Shown piece by piece: positions 57,301-64,000 of a stretch of DNA of 64,000 bases; within the stretch, counting starts at the first letter, position 1; every line of letters begins with the position of its first letter. This DNA comes from Pseudobutyrivibrio sp. OR37 (lineage in GTDB: Bacteria > Bacillota > Clostridia > Lachnospirales > Lachnospiraceae): positions 18,039 to 82,038 of the forward strand of contig NZ_FOQF01000016.1 in the NCBI RefSeq assembly GCF_900113655.1, written 5' to 3'. The notes beneath the pieces are model-generated. The model had not been told where the DNA came from. It did not search any database and saw only the letters and a program-made list of their open reading frames with translations. The translations under genes were made by a program, and so were the position numbers.

Positions 57301-60300
57301 ATTCTGCTATTGAAGCAACTCCAGGTATATATACTATCCCTATCACATTTAAGGGTAACTATTCGGGTTCAGATTTACAGAGCCTACAGGTTGTTGCGGC
57401 AGAGAAGTTCCTTAATAAGGCAAAGATTACTGTTGATACTTCACTTGTAAATATCGACGGAAATGACCAGACAAATAATGTAAAGCTTACAGTTAAGCTG
57501 GGCGATGTAGAACTTAAGGAAGGTGTAGACTATAACGCATCATACTATTATGAAACATTGCCATATCCATATATTACATCATATGCAGATAGAAATAAGG
57601 TTACGTCTGCTGGTAAGTATTCAGTAAGTATAGATCCTGTCTACAATAGAACTGACGGTGGGGTACAGTATGCTGGTTATAAATATTCAACCTTCACAGT
57701 TAAAGGTGGCAAGGCTGTATCCAACGCTAAGCTTGTAAGTGTTGAGTTTAACAAATCTGTTACATATTCAGATAGATTTAATACATTTGTACTAAAGGAT
57801 GTAGAATTAAATAAGACTCTTACACAGGGCACTGATTATCAGATAGTTTATGCTAAGGCACCAGCAGTAGGTACAGTTAAGGCTACTATTTATGGTCTTG
57901 GTGCATACTCTGGAACAAAGGCAGTATCTTATACGGTAACAGGTACAAAGCTTACAGCAAAGGATAATCTCGTATTTACAAAGAAGAATTTTGAGTACAC
58001 AGGTTCAGATATTGCATTTGATGAAGTGTCAACAGCTAATAATTTCAAGATTTTTGTAAAGAGTGATGATCCTTCAGTAGAAAATAAGGTCCTTGAAAAA
58101 GGTACTGATTATGAAATCGATGAACCTGGTAAAGATTATATTAATGTAGGAACTAAGTCATTTACAGTAAAGGGTAAAGGTGCATACACAGGCAGCTTCA
58201 AGGTTAGCTACAAGATTGATCCATTTGATATTACAGCTGACCAGGCTAAATATGCTGTTCCTACAGCAGCAGAACAAAATCCTACTAATACTAATAAGTT
58301 GAAATTTAGATATCAAGAAGGATTGAGTTGGTCTACAGATAAGGTGGTTGGTTATACTTTAACATCATTTACAAATGTAGGCATGGCACCAGAAATTCAA
58401 TTTTACGGTAGTTATTATTCTTCATCTAATAAGTATTTTAAAGATAATTTTACAATTTCTTACTCAAAGAATAAGAACCCTGGTGACACAGTTACAGTTA
58501 CTGTAAAGGGTAAGAAAAACTTTACGGGCACTGCAACAATGCAGTATGTTGTAGATGAGGCTGATATCAGTGACGCATCGCTTGTTTCAATCTTCGTACC
58601 AGACAAGCAGGTAGGCAAGTGGGCAGCTCCTAAGGTTACAATTAAGAATAAATTACAGAACAAGGCACTTGCAGAAGGTGCAAAGAAGGATTACACAGTA
58701 AGATATACATATGCTAAGCAGACTACAGTAGCTAATGGTAAGGAAAAAGATATTAAGCGTTACATTGGCGATGATGTAGTTAAGGGCGATGTTATTTCAA
58801 CAGCTACACAGATTAAGGCTACATTTACAGGTGTTAACAGATATACTGGCACAGTAGAGAAGTATATCAACGTTGTAGCAAAGGCTAACGATATCGCAAC
58901 AGGTACATTTAAGATTGCTAATAAGCAGTATAACGATGGCGATGTAACACTTGATACAGCAGATTTCACAACAGCTGAAATCAAATCTGGCAAGACAGTT
59001 ACAAAGCTTACATATGGTACAGATTTCGTAATCGATAGCTATTCAAAGAATGATAAGGTCGGAACAGCAAGCGTAACATTACATGGTATTGGAAGCTATG
59101 CTGGTTACAAGACAGTTACATTCAAGATTACAGCTAAGAACATGAACTATAATGTTAAGTTTGTAGCAGCTCCTAAGGGGGATGATAATGTTGCTCTTAC
59201 AGTTACAGGTGCAACAAAGGATGCTGCAAACAAGACAGTTAATTCAATCAAACTTCCTAAGAGTGGATTCAAGGCAGTAGATGCTCAGAAGAATGCATAT
59301 ATCTTTGCATACTGGAAGGATGATTTGGGTGGAAAGTGGTATCCAGGTGAAGCTTATAAAGCACAGATTGGTACAAGATTTATCGATCCAGGTGAATATG
59401 CTACACTTGAGGCACACTTTGTAAAGGCTAACAAGGATGCTAAGCTTAACATTACTTATAAGCCAGGTACCGCTGGAGCAGCATTGAGCGGCAAGGGTTA
59501 TGAAGATAAGAAGCAGACCGTTGCACAAGGCTCAAGCGTAACACTTCTTGCAGACAATGCTTATAAGGTACCAGGCTATACATTAATAGGTTGGAAATTA
59601 GACAACACAACATCTTATTATCCAAAGGAAGTTCTTTACAATGCGGAAGCGACTGCTAAAGATATTACTCTTACAGCAGTGTGGTATAAGCACACATACT
59701 ACATTAATTACATTGAGAATGGTGGAGAATTTGCAACAATTCCAACTGGATCATTTGCAGTAGATACAGCTGATATTACACTTCCAACAAATATTACCCG
59801 AGCAGGCTATACATTTGCAGGATGGAAGAATGCAAAGGGTAAGGTTGTTACAAAGATTGAGAAGGGCACAGTAGGTGACCAGAAGCTTACAGCACAGTGG
59901 ACTGCTACAGAGAATGCATTTAAGGTTACATTTGCAAAGAATGCAACAGAAGTAGCACTTAATACAGGCTCTAAGCTCCCTGATGCAATTCAGTTTACAC
60001 CAGGCAAGGCTGTTAAGATTCCTGCAGATAAACTTGTTGCAGCAAATGATCAGTTTACATTTGTAGGATGGTCAGATGAGGACAAGGCAGATACACCTAA
60101 GTATAAGCCAAATGCAAATGCTAAGTTTGAAGGAAATGTAACTCTTTATCCTGTATGGAAAGAGTCTGGTTACACAATTACTTATGTACCAAATGGTGGA
60201 AAACTTTCTGGAACATATGCTAAGACATTCACAAAGGCAACTTCATCAACTGTAACTCTTGCAACACCTACAATGTTAGGTAAGAAGTTTGATGGTTGGG

Positions 60301-61421
60301 AAGCAGTAGAGAATGTAAAGAATGGTGCAAAGGTAGAGCTTACAGGTACAGCTCCATCACAGAAGCTACCAGCTAATTTGACAAAGACTGTTAGATTAAC
60401 AGCAAAGTGGGCTGCAGATGAAGCAAGTGTAAAAGTTACCTTTAATGCTAATGGTGGAGCAGGTACAGCTCCTGAGCAGCAAACTATTACAGCAGTAGGT
60501 GCAGCTCTTACAGCAAATGTATTTACAAAAGAAAATTATACATTTAAGGGTTGGGATACCGCTTCAGCTGGAACAACAGTTGTTTATAATGATGCACAGG
60601 TTGTAACAGCAGGAGAATTGGGAACAGATACACCACTTTATGCTGTATGGGAGGCAGACTCATACAAGATTAAGTACACAAGTGAAATCCCATTCAAGGC
60701 AACAGCAAGCCCAATTAGAAAGTACAGCTTTGGCTCAGAAGATTCATTGCCAACAGATGATGGAAATACATTTGTAGATCATACTGGTTATGAATTTGTT
60801 GGTTGGTATGAAGTAGAAAGTTCATCTGTTACTACAATACCTGAAGGTGCTACAAAGGTTGGTGTTCTTAAGAATACAGACAATAAGGACAGATTCTTTA
60901 TAGCAAAATGGGATAAAACAGAGTATACAATTACACTTACACTTGATAGTGGAAGCTTATCTGAGGCAGATGCAACAGCATGGGCAAATAAGAAATATAC
61001 AGTAGAAGACTCTGTAACACTTCCTACACCAACTAGAACAGGCTATACATTTGCAGGCTGGACAGGAACAGATTTAGAGAAAGCAACTACATCTGTAACT
61101 ATTCCAGAGGGCTCTACAGGTAATAAGGAATATACAGCTACATGGACAGAGTGGGAAAAGACAGTTACATTTGATAAGAACACAACAGAGGCAACTGTTA
61201 CAGCAGTACCAGAAGCAATTAAGGTTAAGTATTCAGATACTCCTAGTCTTGCTGGAAAAACACCTTCAGGCGAACCAGCAGGTAAAGAGTTTAAGGGTTG
61301 GTCTACTACTTCAGCAGGTGAAGTTATATCAGACCTAAGCGTACTTAAACCAAGTTCAGCTACAGATACAACAATAACTCTTTATGCAGTTTGGGGTACA
61401 CCAACTACTCCAGAACCATAA
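54372..61421 (+). CDS. giant secreted multi-module beta protein with C-terminal Flg_new array, 2349 aa
   Basis: Signal peptide ~1-28 (INAKA cleavage), acidic linker to ~105, one Flg_new-like repeat (~110-205), then divergent beta modules (~205-740) and a chitobiase-C-like domain (IIYTISKKDGSVAA). LPDGLWISKAS (~811) opens GKGxYxG modules to ~1585. A tail-like segment (MNYNVKFVAAPKG…, ~1590-1680) resembles the C-terminus of 42763. Unlike that protein it continues with about eight Flg_new repeats (GYTFAGW…LTAQW) to ~2340, and stops abruptly at WGTPTTPEP with no anchor. GGAGG lies 7 nt before ATG. It is preceded by its own promoter and a long structured leader. Likely a secreted adhesin or matrix protein; function inferred from modules only. 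Confidence 0.87.
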   Translation: MHIKRLLSGSLAVMMVATSFNVPINAKAAEIPDVEPEAGLEENQELPSSDAEISLDDETNVVVEEAAEEPEVVAPEAEETPSEEPTEELVVEEETAAQDVVGETPTAITVTVSFADGVEGEDIAVPAATTITAEVAEATASKTLNLSTITTNNPPVREGYTFAGWKVGETETVLAAGGTYEYTKTEVGEETAATDSVTLTAQWKVDISKLDIELNGAALTFDNTDQIAGVTIKSAKLNGVALGEAELNKLQLEFFSDEACETQASELINKGDYFVKVSSTDAGYTGFKKIKVTISAKELTAEDVVLSVTGEDAGTEATGFNLFYATAEDVASDSEKVEGVTPKQIKPTVTIAGLTETTDFEVTYGDNNSTSGGSVKITLKDTTAAKNYSASETGFTESFKIVDVDESKTASYTTTTKAKVSATESKPGEKTGYGTKYHKKYTKVIPAIDKSASKIKGARTTANISSLTINGVFDTEDNIKDTDIYELTKAAKEGDATKVVVTVTFKDASASPDYEGSFVIEDSIIDDDDSTFTEHVDKATFNHGGRVYWAKANGEEATKGSTKVTIDGKEVTLDEKYIYDLPQLNSTVTVGTRDSEGTFSTKSTFDYDGKAVEPVVQLLDMASPTPKEVAAENYTLSYDKNTKPGTAKVTVTMTGKYYEGSTSAEFTIAELIKAPEAPYYVFDDSRVYEFMEKNGGYVSYDTLLTLKAPTNGSSIIYTISKKDGSVAAAAILDGEGARNDGVGTTYTTPIELKDACAISDVITINAVAVKDGKYSTERTFTFNMLPAAADWGDVIPDYDFDTDSSSKTAVNLPDGLWISKASLDFIGDKTTHYESNNVYDGNAKVMTGPVRIFYNNKLLTEGTDFSIAYKNNVKAWLNSDPEQYPIAKAPTITVTGKGRYAGGFTQTFEIQPQPLAYDSDYNFSDPGDRQISSSIQVVAENGKIQKPKYTIKAVINDIKKGYRVVSLKENTDFTVDYSAIEATPGIYTIPITFKGNYSGSDLQSLQVVAAEKFLNKAKITVDTSLVNIDGNDQTNNVKLTVKLGDVELKEGVDYNASYYYETLPYPYITSYADRNKVTSAGKYSVSIDPVYNRTDGGVQYAGYKYSTFTVKGGKAVSNAKLVSVEFNKSVTYSDRFNTFVLKDVELNKTLTQGTDYQIVYAKAPAVGTVKATIYGLGAYSGTKAVSYTVTGTKLTAKDNLVFTKKNFEYTGSDIAFDEVSTANNFKIFVKSDDPSVENKVLEKGTDYEIDEPGKDYINVGTKSFTVKGKGAYTGSFKVSYKIDPFDITADQAKYAVPTAAEQNPTNTNKLKFRYQEGLSWSTDKVVGYTLTSFTNVGMAPEIQFYGSYYSSSNKYFKDNFTISYSKNKNPGDTVTVTVKGKKNFTGTATMQYVVDEADISDASLVSIFVPDKQVGKWAAPKVTIKNKLQNKALAEGAKKDYTVRYTYAKQTTVANGKEKDIKRYIGDDVVKGDVISTATQIKATFTGVNRYTGTVEKYINVVAKANDIATGTFKIANKQYNDGDVTLDTADFTTAEIKSGKTVTKLTYGTDFVIDSYSKNDKVGTASVTLHGIGSYAGYKTVTFKITAKNMNYNVKFVAAPKGDDNVALTVTGATKDAANKTVNSIKLPKSGFKAVDAQKNAYIFAYWKDDLGGKWYPGEAYKAQIGTRFIDPGEYATLEAHFVKANKDAKLNITYKPGTAGAALSGKGYEDKKQTVAQGSSVTLLADNAYKVPGYTLIGWKLDNTTSYYPKEVLYNAEATAKDITLTAVWYKHTYYINYIENGGEFATIPTGSFAVDTADITLPTNITRAGYTFAGWKNAKGKVVTKIEKGTVGDQKLTAQWTATENAFKVTFAKNATEVALNTGSKLPDAIQFTPGKAVKIPADKLVAANDQFTFVGWSDEDKADTPKYKPNANAKFEGNVTLYPVWKESGYTITYVPNGGKLSGTYAKTFTKATSSTVTLATPTMLGKKFDGWEAVENVKNGAKVELTGTAPSQKLPANLTKTVRLTAKWAADEASVKVTFNANGGAGTAPEQQTITAVGAALTANVFTKENYTFKGWDTASAGTTVVYNDAQVVTAGELGTDTPLYAVWEADSYKIKYTSEIPFKATASPIRKYSFGSEDSLPTDDGNTFVDHTGYEFVGWYEVESSSVTTIPEGATKVGVLKNTDNKDRFFIAKWDKTEYTITLTLDSGSLSEADATAWANKKYTVEDSVTLPTPTRTGYTFAGWTGTDLEKATTSVTIPEGSTGNKEYTATWTEWEKTVTFDKNTTEATVTAVPEAIKVKYSDTPSLAGKTPSGEPAGKEFKGWSTTSAGEVISDLSVLKPSSATDTTITLYAVWGTPTTPEP

Positions 61422-61423
61422 TC

Positions 61424-61487
61424 GAGTAATATCCATTACTCACACAATCAATTGACGCAACCGGGGCGGCTCGCCCGCCCTGATTGT
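61424..61487 (+). repeat. two consecutive inverted repeats after the 54372 stop codon
   Basis: GAGTAAT-ATCC-ATTACTC (61424-61441) begins directly after the stop codon. A larger GC-rich dyad follows: ACAATCA (61444-61450) with TGATTGT (61481-61487), enclosing GGGCGG/CCGCCC (61464-61480). Neither has a U-run; they may protect the 3' end of the mRNA or mark an old insertion boundary. Confidence 0.6.
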
Positions 61488-61513
61488 ATATGCATCTTAA
61501 TATGCAAAAAACG

Positions 61514-61547
61514 AATGGCAAGGCATCCCCGCCTTGCCATTTGTTTT
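61514..61547 (+). terminator. intrinsic terminator after the 54372 gene
   Basis: Perfect 11-bp stem AATGGCAAGGC/GCCTTGCCATT, six-base loop, then TGTTTTTG. It lies about 95 nt beyond the stop codon. Confidence 0.85.
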
Positions 61548-61984
61548 TGTAATCTCATTCATATCTTTTCAATCTCCCTGACGGGCTTCCTACACTAGCA
61601 ATAACTTGCCAAAATTCACGCACCTACGTCCAGCGGGCTAAATATCTGTGACACAGACGTACCCCACTTGCTAGGTGTGTATTATCTCAACAACATGTAT
61701 GTATAAGTGTCTTGCATCTACAGGAAAAAGGATAAATTATATTCTATTCCAAAAATCAACAAGTCAGAAAGATCAGGTCAAACCACAGAAACGCTGTTAT
61801 TTACGTCTAGGTGAATATATAATCGCTGAATAGACGTAGTCCCTCAAAGTGATATGCCGCATGCCCGCTACAATTCCACCATATCTGCTCGACTCTGCAC
61901 AAAACCACATCATCCCCGCACAAAACCGCTCAATCCAGCCTGAAATCACATTACTTCAGCGCAAAAAATTCATTCAACCTAATC
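61548..61984. other. non-coding stretch with two TACGTC/GACGTA dyads
   Basis: No credible gene on either strand; short ORFs lack ribosome binding sites and protein-like composition. Two separated inverted repeats share the arm TACGTC: 61625-61630 with 61656-61661, and TACGTCTA (61802-61809) with TAGACGTA (61831-61838). Nothing else recognisable. Confidence 0.5.
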
Positions 61985-62077
61985 AGAATAGGCATAGATA
62001 CCGCTGTGGAGCTCTTCCTCTGTTCAGCTGTAAAATCAAAAAAAGTATATACAAGCTACAAAAATATCAATTCAAAA
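61985..62077 (+). repeat. 93-bp direct repeat, left copy
   Basis: Matches 63453-63545 at 86 of 93 positions by eye, starting AGAATAGGCATAG and including TCAAAAAAAGTATATACA. A third, partial copy of its start (GGCATAGATTCCGCT) lies at about 62095-62109. The pair flanks the PDDEXK_2 nuclease gene. Confidence 0.85.
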
Positions 62078-62500
62078 CCTTTTTTAGGAGAAAATGGCAT
62101 AGATTCCGCTATTAAAGTATATATAGTGTGAACTTGTTCATATATATACTATTTCAGTGCTTAAAATGCTCAAAATCAGCTCAAAAAAGTATATATACAA
62201 CAATCTTCACACAACATATACCAAGTTCACCATTAACACTTCAAAATCATGCCATTTTTGGTATATATATATCAATCTTCACACGCCATATACCAAGTCC
62301 ACCAATCATCCCAAATTAACTCCAACACAGTTAAGTGGATAGACAAAAAAGCAGGAAAAAACTTAACTTTAAACATCACGTAAGCCCAGTAAAATCAAGG
62401 CTTTCAGCTATCCAAAAATCCCTTGGTTATTCTCACCCGAACATCGCAAAATTAAGCTCATATTTCAGTAAAAACGAACATATCTTCTCGAAAATTTGTT
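62078..62500. other. AT-rich non-coding repeat region upstream of the nuclease gene
   Basis: Contains a long hairpin (AGTATATATA 62116-62125 with TATATATACT 62141-62150, plus inner TGAAC/GTTCA), and a 32-bp direct repeat CAATCTTCACAC… at 62201-62232 and 62273-62304 (29 of 32 identical by eye, 72 bp apart). GTATATA palindromes recur throughout. No credible gene was seen. Confidence 0.6.
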
Positions 62501-62509
62501 TGTTATAAT
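62501..62509 (+). promoter_or_regulatory. extended -10 promoter of the 62541 gene
   Basis: TGTTATAAT: consensus TATAAT (62504-62509) with an upstream TG. The -35 region is weak. The predicted leader is short, with AGGAGG at 62528-62533. Confidence 0.5.
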
Positions 62510-62540
62510 CCTAACATCAAAGGGTACAGGAGGTAATATT

Positions 62541-63368
62541 GTGAAAACCCTACAGGAGTTAACATTGCTGGACAAGTTTCTATTTGATGAAGTCGTGGAG
62601 GATCGGGAAACTTACGAGGCGCTACTTAGAATCATTTTAGGAGATGAGGAACTCAATCTTCTCACAGAAGCGGAGACAGAAAAGGAGTTTCGGACAGCCC
62701 CATGGCTGCGTTCCATCAGGGTGGATGTGTTCGCCATGGACGACGATTCCACAGTCTACAATACTGAAATGCAAAAGGAGTGGCGCGACGACCTAATTAA
62801 GCGTACAAGGTATTATCAGGCGCTAATTGATTCATCACTTTTAGCCCCAGGTGAAATCAATTTTAATACTATAAAGAACACTACAATCATCATGATTATG
62901 CCATTCGATCTGTTTGGAATGGGCAAATACATTTACACATTTGAGGAAGTCTGCAGGGAATGCCCTGAGCTTGCTTTGGGTGATGGCGCCAAGCGCATCT
63001 TTATCAACACACGAGGCTATAATACAGAGGATGTTTCACCAGAATTTGTTGCACTGATGAAATTCATTGAATATAATGAAGGTGAAGAGATTATTAATCA
63101 ATCTTCACCGAATCTGGACAGGATAATGAATCGAGTTTCTCAGGTGAAGGCCAACGAGAAAGTGGGTGTGAAATATATGCAAAGATGGGAAGAGGAAGCA
63201 ATCATTCGACATGAGGGCCGAGAAGAAGGCCGCGAAGAAGGGCGCCAGGAAGCCGCAGTTTCTAACATCAGGAACCTTATGAAAAACATGAAGCTTACAG
63301 CTGAGCAGGCAATGGAAGCTTTAGGAATTGATAAAAGTGAATTCAGTAAATACATGACAATGTTATAA
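62541..63368 (+). CDS. PDDEXK_2 family (Rpn-type) nuclease / putative transposase, 275 aa
   Basis: GTG 62541 is chosen because AGGAGG is 7 nt upstream; a longer in-frame TTG-initiated form has no such site. Family features are clear: an N-terminal TLLDKFLFDEVVEDRETYEALL helix-type segment, then the nuclease core RVDVFAMDDDSTVYNTEMQ with Asp62, Glu76 and Gln78 (the D…ExQ variant of PD-(D/E)XK), a following YYQALIDSSLL helix, and the C-terminal repetitive EGREEGREEGRQE hinge before a small helical tail. Members are annotated as Rpn-family recombination-promoting nucleases or putative transposases, common in many copies in clostridia. It has its own promoter and two terminators and is flanked by a 93-bp direct repeat, consistent with a mobile or recombining unit. 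It is unrelated to the surface proteins upstream. Confidence 0.88.
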   Translation: MKTLQELTLLDKFLFDEVVEDRETYEALLRIILGDEELNLLTEAETEKEFRTAPWLRSIRVDVFAMDDDSTVYNTEMQKEWRDDLIKRTRYYQALIDSSLLAPGEINFNTIKNTTIIMIMPFDLFGMGKYIYTFEEVCRECPELALGDGAKRIFINTRGYNTEDVSPEFVALMKFIEYNEGEEIINQSSPNLDRIMNRVSQVKANEKVGVKYMQRWEEEAIIRHEGREEGREEGRQEAAVSNIRNLMKNMKLTAEQAMEALGIDKSEFSKYMTML

Positions 63369-63378
63369 ATAGGCTATT

Positions 63379-63417
63379 AACAATGGCAGGGCAAAACGCC
63401 CTGCCATTGTTTATTTT
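63379..63417 (+). terminator. intrinsic terminator after the 62541 gene
   Basis: Perfect 14-bp stem AACAATGGCAGGGC/GCCCTGCCATTGTT with loop AAAAC and the tail TATTTT. Confidence 0.85.
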
Positions 63418-63422
63418 ACCCA

Positions 63423-63447
63423 AAGGCATCTCTTGCAGATGCCTTTT
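63423..63447 (+). terminator. second intrinsic terminator
   Basis: Stem AAGGCATCT/AGATGCCTT, 5-nt loop, then TTTTT. It lies just before the right copy of the direct repeat. Confidence 0.75.
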
Positions 63448-63452
63448 TCCAT

Positions 63453-63545
63453 AGAATAGGCATAGCTACCGCTGTGGAGCATTTCCGCAGTTCACCTGTA
63501 AAATCAAAAAAAGTATATACAAGCTACAAAAATATCAATTTAAAA
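63453..63545 (+). repeat. 93-bp direct repeat, right copy
   Basis: Partner of 61985-62077; seven mismatches by eye, most in the segment between GTGGAGC and CTGTAAAATC, where the two copies differ at paired-looking positions. Confidence 0.85.
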
Positions 63546-63677
63546 TTATTACCGTTTTATCTTTTTACGAAAGAAAAAGAATTACCGCAAATTGAGCTAG
63601 ATAGTGCACAGGCTGATGCTTTAATACAAGAGTATGAAGTCATGCTGACAAGGCTTGATAAATTGGTGGAAAAATAG
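63474..63677 (+). pseudogene. short ORF, probable 3' remnant of a gene joined to the repeat
   Basis: The first ~20 codons lie inside the 93-bp repeat and are not protein-like. The last ~40 (…KEKELPQIELDSAQADALIQEYEVMLTRLDKLVEK) look like a genuine amphipathic helical C-terminus. There is no ribosome binding site at the ATG. I read it as the tail of a gene whose 5' part was replaced by the repeat; family not recognised. Confidence 0.35.
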
Positions 63678-63732
63678 AGTAAAGATTTTGTCAGTTGAAT
63701 AAAGAAAAATAAAAATGAGAGTAACAACCTTT

Positions 63733-63741
63733 TGTTATAAT
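63733..63741 (+). promoter_or_regulatory. extended -10 promoter of the transposase gene
   Basis: TGTTATAAT with consensus TATAAT at 63736-63741. Transcription would start near 63748, after the left arm of the inverted repeat, so this mRNA would lack the blocking hairpin. Confidence 0.5.
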
Positions 63742-63783
63742 AGTTTCACCACAAAACAAAAAACGAAAGGAGCTGTTACTCTC

Positions 63784-64000
63784 ATGTCAATTGTAACACT
63801 ATTAAACACTCTCGTAGAAGAGTTAAATTCAGCAGAGGAGAACTTTTTTAATAATCCAAAGGATTTTTATTCCTTGGAGACTTCAGTAAAGACATCAACT
63901 GAATCTTTTGCAGCTTCATTTCTTGGCTTACTCTTAAGTGAGATAAATTCCAAAATTGAAAATGATGGCTGGCGAAATGGCAAATATACAGTACAACGTC
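63784..64000 (+). CDS. N-terminus of an ISLre2 (UPF0236) family transposase-like protein, 3' truncated by window
   Basis: 72 codons are visible. The sequence (MSIVTLLNTLVEELNSAEEN … LLLSEINSKIENDGWRNG … YTVQR) resembles the helical N-terminus of ISLre2/UPF0236 proteins, in which a YxVxR strand precedes a zinc-finger-like and DDE region not visible here. GGAG lies 11 nt before ATG. The start codon is partly inside an inverted-repeat arm, which would block translation of transcripts entering from outside the element. Family assignment rests on the N-terminus only. Confidence 0.6.
   Translation, partial: MSIVTLLNTLVEELNSAEENFFNNPKDFYSLETSVKTSTESFAASFLGLLLSEINSKIENDGWRNGKYTVQR

Larger units (their letters stand above)
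63715..64000 (+). mobile_element. left end of an ISLre2-like insertion sequence (continues beyond window)
   Basis: The element appears to begin near ATGAGAGTAACA (63715-63726), which is perfectly inverted at 63774-63785 across the transposase start. An extended -10, TGTTATAAT (63733-63741), lies between the arms. The right end is outside the window, so the outer boundary is approximate. Confidence 0.55.

Noticed and set aside
61400..61421. PTTPEP end of the 54372 protein as a sortase signal
   Set aside because: No LPxTG-like motif, hydrophobic segment or basic tail follows.
61849..62342. Short plus-strand ORFs (61849-62115, 62128-62319, 62157-62342)
   Set aside because: No ribosome binding sites, biased composition from AT repeats, and they run through the direct repeats and hairpins.
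1..64000. rRNA, tRNA, prophage, toxin-antitoxin or restriction genes
   Set aside because: I found no cloverleaf, rRNA block or recognisable proteins of these kinds.

Overview
The window reads like a low-GC Gram-positive anaerobe, most likely a gut or rumen clostridium of the Lachnospiraceae (Butyrivibrio/Pseudobutyrivibrio-like). The grounds are AT-rich DNA with strong AGGAGG ribosome binding sites, sigma-A promoters, a cyclic-di-GMP-I riboswitch, BspA-type leucine-rich repeat (LRR) proteins, Listeria/Bacteroides-type (Flg_new, InlB B-repeat) modules, a PDDEXK_2 (Rpn-type) nuclease and an ISLre2-like transposase. The taxonomic placement is inference.

Bases 1-61421 are almost entirely one co-oriented (+) array of eleven giant secreted proteins (the first is cut by the window edge; the complete ones are 1495-2563 residues), interrupted only by one small non-secreted gene at 16545. 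Every complete member has a signal peptide and then a hyperacidic, low-complexity stretch of about 70-100 residues. After that comes a variable head: LRR_5 repeats (2326, 7275, 11785, 17713, 49331), Flg_new repeats (22979), a parallel beta-helix-like repeat (29405), a papain-like C1 protease plus lectin-like domain (34948, 42763), or mixed beta modules (54372). Most then end in an array of 80-100 residue beta modules (core DYxVxYxNNxxxGxAxVxIxGKGxYxG) that begins just after a conserved Gly-Leu/Ile/Val-Trp motif or a degenerate form of it. I see no LPxTG, SLH or choline-binding anchor in any of them.

Most members have their own promoter and intrinsic terminator, so each looks separately controlled; 7275 and 11785 look co-transcribed. 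Three leaders are notable. A c-di-GMP-I riboswitch with its own near-consensus promoter and an intrinsic terminator precedes 29405 and is also the only terminator after 22979. A structured leader of about 174 nt with four mutually pairable arms precedes 54372. A hairpin overlaps the ribosome binding site of 49331. The picture is a repertoire of interchangeable surface or secreted adhesin-like proteins and two proteases, expressed selectively and expanded by repeat duplication.

From 61422 to the end the window changes to a mobile-element-rich region: about 1.1 kb of non-coding DNA with inverted and direct repeats, a PDDEXK_2-family nuclease (62541) flanked by a 93-bp direct repeat, a degraded short ORF, and the left end of an ISLre2-like element (from 63715) that runs off the window.
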